64,000 nt of DNA from Neorhizobium sp. UBA3556 (lineage in GTDB: Bacteria; Pseudomonadota; Alphaproteobacteria; Rhizobiales; Rhizobiaceae), in assembly GCA_002376235.1 (NCBI GenBank), contig DFNX01000013.1, positions 341,521-405,520 on the forward strand, in the 5' to 3' direction. A model generated the notes under the pieces. The model searched no databases. It saw nothing but the letters and a program-made list of their open reading frames with translations, and was not told where the DNA came from. Positions 1 to 6,660 of the stretch are shown here, piece by piece. Each line of letters begins with the position of its first letter. Positions within the stretch are counted from its first letter, which is position 1. The translations under genes were made by a program, and so were the position numbers.

Positions 1-276
1 TTTCTCGGCTGGCAGAAGCGTTCAGGCGTCAATGTCGTGGCAACCCACCTCGCCGGTGCCGTCGATTACCGCACGGCCGATTACAAGTCGAAGCCGGTCG
101 TTATCCTCATGGGCAATGAGCAGTCGGGTCTGCCGGATAATCTCGCCAACGCCGCAAACCGCACTGTTCGCATTCCGCAGCAGGGCCTCGCCGACAGCCT
201 CAATCTCGCCGTCGCAACCGCCGTCATGCTGTTCGAAGCGCGCCGCCATCTCCTCACCCTGGAAGACAGAACATGA
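1..276 (+). CDS. SpoU/TrmH-family RNA 2'-O-methyltransferase, C-terminal part
   Basis: The gene enters from the left edge, so only the last 91 residues are present and no start is visible. They hold two hallmark motifs of the SPOUT methyltransferase knot: GNEQSGLP, which binds S-adenosylmethionine, and IPQQGLADSLNLAVA near the C-terminus. The family 2'-O-methylates ribose in tRNA or rRNA in the cytoplasm. Which RNA is modified cannot be told from this fragment. The stop overlaps the lspA start by four bases (ATGA), so the two are probably co-transcribed and translationally coupled. Confidence 0.9.
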   Translation, partial: FLGWQKRSGVNVVATHLAGAVDYRTADYKSKPVVILMGNEQSGLPDNLANAANRTVRIPQQGLADSLNLAVATAVMLFEARRHLLTLEDRT

Positions 277-761
277 CGCAAGGCGCATCAGCACTGTCCC
301 GCCCGCTGATCGCAGGGATCGTCATTGTGGTCGCGGTCATCCTCGACCAGGTGATCAAGCTTGCGGTCGAAGCCTATTTGCCCATGCATGAGGCGGTGCC
401 GGTCATCCCGTATCTGGCGCTTTTCCGCACCTATAATCTCGGCGTTGCCTTCTCGCTTCTCTCCGGCATGGAGCGTGAGTTCATCATCGGCATGCGTATC
501 GTCATCGTCGGTATCGTTCTCTGGCTCTGGCGCAAGACACCGGCTTCGCGGACCTTCGCCAATGCCGGTTTCACCCTGATCATCGCCGGAGCCATCGGCA
601 ATCTCATTGATGGTTTGGTCTATGGTCACGTCATCGATTACATCCTGTTTCATACAGAGACGTGGTCGTTTGCCGTCTTCAATCTGGCCGATAGCTTCAT
701 AACTATCGGAGCGGGCTTGGTTATTCTGGACGAGCTTGTCGGGTCGAAATCGCGCGATTAA
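273..761 (+). CDS. lspA: Lipoprotein signal peptidase (signal peptidase II)
   Basis: Inner-membrane aspartyl protease that removes the signal peptide from diacylglyceryl-modified prolipoproteins. At 162 residues it has the usual family length. Four hydrophobic segments can be seen (about residues 10-30, 44-62, 70-87, 97-117, with the last helix near 137-155). The conserved blocks are NLGVAF (55-60), GNLIDG (109-114) and NLADS (137-141). The likely catalytic pair is Asp122 in HVIDY and Asp140 in FNLADS. It overlaps the preceding methyltransferase by four bases. Lipoprotein maturation is also served by lnt at 27.4 kb, but that gene is unlinked here. Confidence 0.96.
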   Translation: MTQGASALSRPLIAGIVIVVAVILDQVIKLAVEAYLPMHEAVPVIPYLALFRTYNLGVAFSLLSGMEREFIIGMRIVIVGIVLWLWRKTPASRTFANAGFTLIIAGAIGNLIDGLVYGHVIDYILFHTETWSFAVFNLADSFITIGAGLVILDELVGSKSRD

Positions 762-820
762 GGCCCTGTTAAGCCGTCCTTCTAAGGATTGCGAAGGAAA
801 GCCCGTGTAGGCTTAAGCCC

Positions 821-2617
821 ATGCGCACCCTCGCCGAGTTGCACGACCGACTGACCAAGGCTTTCTCCCAGCCCCCCGCTCCCGAGGGGCCTGCGGAGCC
901 GTTGTCGGAACTCATCGTCGAGCCACCCGCAGAGATCGACTTTTTGGCGGCCTCCAAACAGCAGCATGTCACCCCGCTTCAAAACCTGATCTTTCAGTTG
1001 AAGCGCTGGTCGCCGGGCCGACATTCGCTGAAGAGTCGCCTGAGAGAGTCCGAGGCCGCAAGCGAGGCGAAATCGCGTCGTCTTTCCACCGTCGTTCACG
1101 AGATTCGCACTCCGCTGAACGGCATTCTCGGCATGACGCACCTGCTTAGCCAGACGAAGCTCACCGCCGAACAGCAGAACTACTTGAGCGGCATCCGCCA
1201 ATCCGGCCATCTGCTGGCGCAGTTGGTCGATGATATCCTCGATCTTTCCACCATGGAGGCCGGCCGTTTTCGGCTGAACACACGAGCGGAAAACCTTCGC
1301 CAACTGCTTGAAAGCGTCGTCGAGATGCTTTCACCGCGCGCTCACGAAAAGCGCATCGAGATCGCGGCGACCTTTGCTGCGGATCTGCCCGAACTGCTGG
1401 ATTTCGATCCCGCCCGTCTTCGCCAGGTTCTTTTCAACGTCATGGGCAATGCGGTGAAATTCACCTCCTACGGCGGTGTTCTGGTGCGCATCGGCCTTGC
1501 CGACAACAACGTGGAAATCGCAGTCATCGATACCGGTCCCGGTATGACGCCTCAGGAACAGGCGACGATCTTCGGGGAGTTCGAGCAGGTCGGATCTGTC
1601 GAAGCTCGCAGCGGCGGAACGGGCCTGGGTCTCGGCATCGCGTCCCGCATTCTCAATGAATTCGGCGGTTCTCTTTCCGTGAAGAGCCGAAAAGGGGAGG
1701 GGAGCACCTTCACCATCCGTTTCCCTGTTCGCCTCGCCGAAGATGTTGCAGCCGGCGAAACCGACCGGAGCGGCATGCTGGCGCGTTCCCGCGTCGTCCT
1801 CATCGCGCCGGAGGGGCCAACCGCTCAGGCCACAGTCGCGACAATCGAAGCCCTGGGCGGCCGTTGCCGCCATTTGTCGACCACGCAGGACGTATCGATG
1901 CTGATCGACCGGGCGGCCGAAGGGGCGATGCCATTCACGGATCTCATCGTCGATCATCGATTGGCGTCGGATTATGCCTGCGAGCCGCTTCATAAACCGT
2001 TGCACCGCATTCTCCTCGTCAATCCCGAGGAGCGCGCATCGCAGCCTCAGGATCTGTTCGATGCCTGGCTGATCCGCCCCTTGCGGGAGCGGTCGCTCGT
2101 CGATGTCTTGAGTGGCCGCATGCGTGGGTTCGGTCGTGTTGCCAGCTCATCGCAAATTCTCTCCGCTCATCCCGCTGCGGACGACCAGCCGCTGGAGGTT
2201 GCAAGCCATCGCGAACTTGACGTCGTTCTTGCTGAAGATGATCCGGTCAGCGCCATGCTGCTGCGCGCCATGCTTCAGAAAAACGGCCATAAGGTTCGCT
2301 GGGTCACCGATGTTCAAAGTTTCGAAGATCTTGTGCGCACATCCGGCGCCCGGCCAGACCTCATCATCGCCGACCTGAACATGCCGGGCGGCGATCCGTT
2401 GGATGTCCTCGTCGCCCTTCGCGAAGCCGAAAGAGCGGCAAACAGCCTCACCGTTCCCGTCATCGTTCTGACCGGCGAAGACCGTGATGCAGCCCTGAAA
2501 AGTGCCTTGACGGCCGGCGCCCAGAAAGTGCTGCAAAAGCCCGTGGAGCCGGATCGTCTATTCGACGACATTCGCCATGTCCTTTCGGAGAATAGGGCAC
2601 GCCTGGGTCTGCGTTGA
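821..2617 (+). CDS. Cytoplasmic hybrid histidine kinase with C-terminal receiver
   Basis: A 598-residue two-component protein with no membrane segment. The dimerization/phosphoacceptor motif HEIRTPLNG places the phospho-histidine at His93. The ATPase domain follows, with an N box (NVMGNAVKF, about 206), G1 (DTGPGM, about 237) and G2 (GTGLGLGIA, about 267). Residues about 320-440 look like a degenerate receiver-like linker with no clear phospho-aspartate. A true receiver occupies about 469-598, with acidic residues at LAEDD and the phosphoacceptor Asp518 in IIADLNMPG. No PAS or other input domain is visible in the first 80 residues. There is no adjacent response regulator or phosphotransfer gene, so the target is unknown. 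Confidence 0.9.
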   Translation: MRTLAELHDRLTKAFSQPPAPEGPAEPLSELIVEPPAEIDFLAASKQQHVTPLQNLIFQLKRWSPGRHSLKSRLRESEAASEAKSRRLSTVVHEIRTPLNGILGMTHLLSQTKLTAEQQNYLSGIRQSGHLLAQLVDDILDLSTMEAGRFRLNTRAENLRQLLESVVEMLSPRAHEKRIEIAATFAADLPELLDFDPARLRQVLFNVMGNAVKFTSYGGVLVRIGLADNNVEIAVIDTGPGMTPQEQATIFGEFEQVGSVEARSGGTGLGLGIASRILNEFGGSLSVKSRKGEGSTFTIRFPVRLAEDVAAGETDRSGMLARSRVVLIAPEGPTAQATVATIEALGGRCRHLSTTQDVSMLIDRAAEGAMPFTDLIVDHRLASDYACEPLHKPLHRILLVNPEERASQPQDLFDAWLIRPLRERSLVDVLSGRMRGFGRVASSSQILSAHPAADDQPLEVASHRELDVVLAEDDPVSAMLLRAMLQKNGHKVRWVTDVQSFEDLVRTSGARPDLIIADLNMPGGDPLDVLVALREAERAANSLTVPVIVLTGEDRDAALKSALTAGAQKVLQKPVEPDRLFDDIRHVLSENRARLGLR

Positions 2618-2715
2618 CGGCATCATGGCAGGAGCCTATTGTGACAAAAGATGTCACGTTCTTGTTGCAGAGACGTGATTAATGGCGGTGATCCAACCGG
2701 TACGGGTGACTCACC

Positions 2716-3588
2716 ATGGCAATCGAACTCCTGAACCGCGAATTGACCCTCGATCATCCCTCGAAACCGGCGCTTTCCAGCGGGAATGCAGATGTGTTCG
2801 GCCGTATAGGCTCGCTGGAAACGCGGCTTGCGCGCAACAGCCGGGAGATTGATGCTGCTCAGTCCGTTCGTTATCGCGTTTTCGTCGAAGAGATGAAGGC
2901 CATGCTTCCGCCGGAAGCTATGGCCCGCAAGCGCGACTTCGACAGCTATGATGACATCTGCGACCACCTTCTGGTGGTCGATAATGCCATCGACGGCGAG
3001 ATCGAAGACCAGATCGTAGGCACCTATCGCCTGCTGCGCCAGGAAGTCGCATTGGCCAATGGCGGTTTCTATTCCGCTTCCGAATTCGATATTGCACCGC
3101 TTCTGAAGCGCCACCCCGACAAGCAGTTCATGGAGCTCGGCAGATCCTGCGTTCTGCCTGATTACCGCACGAAGCGCACGGTGGAATTGCTCTGGCAGGG
3201 CAATTGGGCTTACGCTTTGAAGCACGGCATGGGCGCCATGTTCGGTTGCGCGTCTTTCCCCGGCGTCGATCCCCAGGAGCACGCGCTCGCCCTTTCCTTC
3301 CTGCACCAGAACTCGCTGGTAAAGGACGAGTGGATGGTATCGGCGAGGTCGGATCTCTACAGCAGGATGGACCTGATCTCTGCGGAAGACATCAATCCGC
3401 GCCAGGCCTTGTCTGCCATGCCACCGCTGGTGAAGGGCTATCTGCGTCTCGGCGCGATGATTGGTGATGGTGCCGTGGTCGATCAGGCGTTCAACACAAC
3501 AGACGTCCTGATCGTCCTGCCGATCGCCGTCATCTCCGGCCGCTATATCAACCATTTCGGTGCCGACGCCGGCCGTTTCGCCAGCTGA
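2716..3588 (+). CDS. olsB: L-ornithine N-alpha-acyltransferase (lyso-ornithine lipid synthesis)
   Basis: Transfers a 3-hydroxy fatty acyl group from acyl carrier protein to ornithine, the first step of phosphorus-free ornithine lipid synthesis. The 290 residues match the length of rhizobial OlsB. The GNAT-like hydrolase/acyltransferase fold shows VRYRVFVEEM (51-60), VGTYRLLRQ (101-109), ELGRSCV (140-146) and the GCASFPGVDP region. The C-terminal 50 residues are typical of the rhizobial enzymes. The gene for the second step, olsA, lies 19 kb away at 22.0 kb. In other rhizobia (from memory) olsB sits beside the malic enzyme gene; here a broken toxin-antitoxin pair separates them. OlsB is phosphate-regulated in Sinorhizobium; a palindrome upstream is listed separately. 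Confidence 0.9.
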   Translation: MAIELLNRELTLDHPSKPALSSGNADVFGRIGSLETRLARNSREIDAAQSVRYRVFVEEMKAMLPPEAMARKRDFDSYDDICDHLLVVDNAIDGEIEDQIVGTYRLLRQEVALANGGFYSASEFDIAPLLKRHPDKQFMELGRSCVLPDYRTKRTVELLWQGNWAYALKHGMGAMFGCASFPGVDPQEHALALSFLHQNSLVKDEWMVSARSDLYSRMDLISAEDINPRQALSAMPPLVKGYLRLGAMIGDGAVVDQAFNTTDVLIVLPIAVISGRYINHFGADAGRFAS

Positions 3589-3977
3589 CTATCGGACGAG
3601 CCGTATCGGGCCGTTATACCTTGCGATGGCCTCGTCCGAGGTGAGTAGAAGCATGCCTTCGGACGTAGCTTGGGCGATCAGGATTCGGTCAAACGGGTCC
3701 TTGTGGATGGGCTTGATCCCGCAAACCGCCAATCCGTGTGTCGCTGTAACCGGAATTTCGTGAAAGCCGCTGTCGAGAAGCTGTCGATGGAGAAGTTCTG
3801 GAGGAAGCTCCAGCCGCGCTCTTCCGGTCGATTGCTTTATCGATAATTCCCAGATGCTGGCAGCACTGAAAAAAGCTCGTTGTTCACGTCCTCGATTATT
3901 TCACGGGCAGCCGGAGGCAATCGCTCCGATGCCCCAATAAGCCAGATCAGAAGGTGAGTATCGAGCAGGATCTTCAT
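3589..3977 (-). pseudogene. VapC-like PIN-domain toxin, frameshifted
   Basis: Read on the minus strand, the start MKILLDTHLLIWL holds the first PIN acidic residue. After residue 36 the frame runs to a stop near codon 47. Adding one T to a run of six (A-run 3869-3874 on the plus strand) restores ELFFSAASIWELSIK, then GLAVCGIKPIHKDPFDR and ILLTSDEAI, ending in a TAG at 3589. The repaired protein would be 129 residues, the usual size of this VapC subfamily, with the later acidic residues intact. The start overlaps the expected antitoxin stop (ATGA). The stop is adjacent to the olsB stop, tail to tail. Either a decayed ribonuclease toxin or a homopolymer sequencing error. Confidence 0.8.
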
Positions 3978-4212
3978 TTCTGCTTACCGTAAAACAGATC
4001 TTCGATCTCCAGATCCGATCCATATCCTCCGGAATGAAGAATTGCCCATCGAGCATTCCGATACGACGCTTCGTCTTCGGCGCCTCCTCCAACGGAACCA
4101 CCTTCACCATCGGCTTTCCCGCCTTGGCGATAACGAACCCCTCACCATTCGCGGCCTCTTCGACGAGGCGCGAAAGATGTGTCTTGGTTTCGTGAATATT
4201 GACCGTCTTCAT
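3974..4212 (-). pseudogene. Phd/YefM-type antitoxin, frameshifted near its C-terminus
   Basis: The N-terminal DNA-binding half is clear: MKTVNIHETKTHLSRLVEE, then FVIAKAGKPMVKVVPL, as in Phd/YefM antitoxins that pair with PIN toxins. After residue 67 (PEDMDRI) the frame goes wrong and runs on for 103 residues into the toxin gene. Moving one base restores EIEDLFYGKQK and a stop that overlaps the toxin ATG, giving 79 residues, the normal size. The C-terminal tail of such antitoxins binds and neutralises the toxin, so the frameshifted product should bind DNA but not the toxin. That both partners are broken suggests the module is dead. Confidence 0.78.
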
Positions 4213-4224
4213 GGCAGGTGCCTC

Positions 4225-4257
4225 GAGTGGACTTAGTTCACTAAACTTAGTCCACTC
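4225..4257. promoter_or_regulatory. Operator-like palindrome upstream of the antitoxin gene
   Basis: A 33-base imperfect palindrome with outer arms GAGTGGACT and AGTCCACTC (nine bases, perfect), extending with one mismatch to about 14 bases around the centre at 4241. A smaller palindrome, TTAGT-TC-ACTAA, is nested inside. It lies 13 bases upstream of the antitoxin start, where Phd-type antitoxins usually bind to repress their own operon. Autoregulation is inferred. Confidence 0.6.
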
Positions 4258-4279
4258 CGACAGTCATATCAGGAATGGT

Positions 4280-6565
4280 CTACGACCCTGCATTGTAGGC
4301 GGCAATCGCTGCCATATTGACGATCTCGCTGTCCTTGGCACCCATCTGGGTGATCTGCACCGACTTGTCGAGACCGACGAGAAGCGGGCCGATCAGCGTC
4401 GAGCCGCCGAGTTCCTGCAACATGCGCGTGGCGATCGAAGCGGAATGGATCGCCGGCATGACCAACACATTCGCCGTGCCGGAAAGGCGGCAGAATGGAT
4501 ACTGCTCCATGCGCGTGGCATTGAGCGCCACGTCCGCAGCGATCTCGCCATCATATTCGAAATCGACCCGGCGGCTGTCGAGGATTCTTACCGCCTCGCG
4601 CACACGCTCGGAACGCTCCCCAACCGACTGGCCGAAGTTGGAATAGGCAAGCATCGCCACGCGCGGCTCGTAGCCCATGCGACGAGCAACGCGTGCGGCC
4701 TCGGTCGCGATATCGGCAAGATCCTCGGCATTCGGCTGGTCGTGCACTGCCGTGTCGGCCACAAAGATCGTCCGGCCACGGGCGACCACGAGCGAGACGC
4801 CAATCACCCGGTGGCCGGGCTTGGTAGAGATGCAGCGCCGTACATCCGCAAGCGCCGAGGCGTAGTTGCGGGTCGTGCCGGTCACCATCGCATCCGCATC
4901 GCCGACTGCGACCATCGTTGCGGCAAAGTGATTGCGGTCATTGTTGATCAGGCGCTGCACGTCACGCAGCAGGTAGCCCTGCCGCTGAAGCTTGGCATAG
5001 AGGTGATCGGTATAGGCCTCGGTCCGCGTCGAAATACGGGCATTGACGATTTCGATACCGGGTTGGTCGAGATCGATCCCGGCCTTCTCCGCCGTGGCGC
5101 GGATCACGTCGTCGCGGCCGAGCAGGATGGCTGTGCCAAGCTCCTGGTTGCAGAAGGAAATAGCGGCGCGCATCACCTGCTCTTCTTCCGCTTCGGCAAA
5201 GACCACCCGCTTCGGGAAGCGTCGTACCCGGTCATAGATGCTCTGTGTCGTGGCCGCGATCGGATCGCGCCGTGCGGCGAGTTCGCGCCCGTAGGCAGCA
5301 ATGTCGGTTATCTCGCGACGCGCCACGCCGCTTTCCATCGCAGCCTGCGCAACCGCCATCGGAATGGCCGAGATCAGACGCGGGTCGAACGGGACGGGGA
5401 TGATATACTGCGCGCCGAAACGCGGACGCACGCCCTGATAGGCTGCCGCCACATCGTCCGGCACAGCTTCGCGGGCAAGATTGGCAAGCGCCTGCGCCGC
5501 GGCGATCTTCATCGCGTCGTTAATCTGCCGGGCGCGAACATCGAGCGCGCCGCGGAAGATGTAAGGGAAGCCAAGCACGTTGTTGACCTGGTTCGGATAG
5601 TCCGAGCGCCCGGTCGCCATGATCGCGTCGTCACGGATACGTGCTACTTCCTCCGGCGTGATTTCCGGATCCGGATTGGCCATGGCGAAGATGATCGGCT
5701 TCGGCGCCATCGAGCGGATCATCTCTTCGGTGAAGGCGCCCTTCTGCGAAAGGCCGAAGACCACGTCAGCGCCATTCATCGCTTCTTCCAGTGAGCGGCG
5801 GTCCGTCTTGGCGGCATGCGCGGATTTCCACTGGTTCATGCCCTCGGTGCGCCCCTGATAGATCACGCCCTTGGTGTCGCAGAGAATGATGTTGTCCGGG
5901 GCAAAACCCATTGCCTTGATCAGTTCGATACAGGCGATCGCCGCTGCCCCCGCGCCGTTGCAGACAAGCTTGGTGGTCTTGAGGTCGCGGCCGGTCAGTT
6001 CCAGCGCATTGATCAGGCCCGCAGCGGCGATGATCGCGGTGCCGTGCTGGTCGTCATGGAAAACCGGGATGTCCATCAGTTCGCGCAACCGGCTTTCGAT
6101 GATGAAACATTCCGGCGCCTTGATGTCTTCGAGATTGATCCCGCCGAAGGACGGGCCGAGATAGCGAACGCAGTTGATGAACTCGTCGACATTTTCGGTG
6201 TCGACTTCAAGATCGATCGAGTCGACATCGGCAAACCGCTTGAACAGAACCGACTTGCCTTCCATGACTGGCTTGGAGGCCAGCGCGCCGAGATTGCCGA
6301 GGCCAAGGATTGCGGTGCCGTTGGAAATGACCGCCACCATGTTGCCGCGGGTCGTGTAGTCGTAAGCCGTGGCGGGGTCTGCTGCGATCGCCTTCACCGG
6401 CACGGCAACGCCCGGGGAATAAGCCAGCGACAGGTCGCGCTGCGTGGCCATCGGCTTGGTCGGGGTGATTTCGAGCTTGCCGGGGCGGCCATCGGAGTGA
6501 AAATCGAGTGCCTCCTGCTCGGTTACCGATGTTCGCGTGTTTGCTGCCTTATCGTTCACGACCAT
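4280..6565 (-). CDS. maeB: Malic enzyme with C-terminal phosphotransacetylase-like domain (probably TME-type)
   Basis: Oxidative decarboxylation of malate to pyruvate with NAD(P), feeding gluconeogenesis or acetyl-CoA supply during growth on dicarboxylates. The 761-residue form matches the large rhizobial malic enzymes (about 765). The malic-enzyme N domain shows SLAYSPGVA (46-54) and FHDDQHGTA (169-177); the nucleotide fold shows NGAGAAA (203-209). From about residue 430 a phosphotransacetylase-like domain follows, catalytically silent in known relatives. I chose ATG 6565, preceded by GGAGG, over an upstream TTG at 6661 that would overlap mutS. It is divergent from mutS. NADP use (TME rather than DME) is inferred from the recalled neighbourhood with olsB and mutS. 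Confidence 0.93.
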   Translation of the reverse strand: MVVNDKAANTRTSVTEQEALDFHSDGRPGKLEITPTKPMATQRDLSLAYSPGVAVPVKAIAADPATAYDYTTRGNMVAVISNGTAILGLGNLGALASKPVMEGKSVLFKRFADVDSIDLEVDTENVDEFINCVRYLGPSFGGINLEDIKAPECFIIESRLRELMDIPVFHDDQHGTAIIAAAGLINALELTGRDLKTTKLVCNGAGAAAIACIELIKAMGFAPDNIILCDTKGVIYQGRTEGMNQWKSAHAAKTDRRSLEEAMNGADVVFGLSQKGAFTEEMIRSMAPKPIIFAMANPDPEITPEEVARIRDDAIMATGRSDYPNQVNNVLGFPYIFRGALDVRARQINDAMKIAAAQALANLAREAVPDDVAAAYQGVRPRFGAQYIIPVPFDPRLISAIPMAVAQAAMESGVARREITDIAAYGRELAARRDPIAATTQSIYDRVRRFPKRVVFAEAEEEQVMRAAISFCNQELGTAILLGRDDVIRATAEKAGIDLDQPGIEIVNARISTRTEAYTDHLYAKLQRQGYLLRDVQRLINNDRNHFAATMVAVGDADAMVTGTTRNYASALADVRRCISTKPGHRVIGVSLVVARGRTIFVADTAVHDQPNAEDLADIATEAARVARRMGYEPRVAMLAYSNFGQSVGERSERVREAVRILDSRRVDFEYDGEIAADVALNATRMEQYPFCRLSGTANVLVMPAIHSASIATRMLQELGGSTLIGPLLVGLDKSVQITQMGAKDSEIVNMAAIAAYNAGS

Positions 6566-6660
6566 ATCCTCCAGCTTCCTGTGGGCAGCCTCGCCAGAAG
6601 CTGCTGCAAATGTTGTCTTCCAAGGGGCTTCACCGATAGTGTCGCGACTTTCCATGCGCA

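Noticed and set aside
3589..4212. Programmed frameshifting as an explanation for the toxin-antitoxin frames
   Set aside because: Two separate shifts would be needed, and only the toxin site has a slippery homopolymer. No stimulatory structure is visible. Decay or sequencing error is simpler.
4199..5794. A 531-codon open frame antisense to the malic enzyme gene
   Set aside because: It lies within maeB on the other strand, is rich in Arg/His/Asp as expected of a high-GC shadow frame, and shows no domain. maeB is fully supported by motifs.
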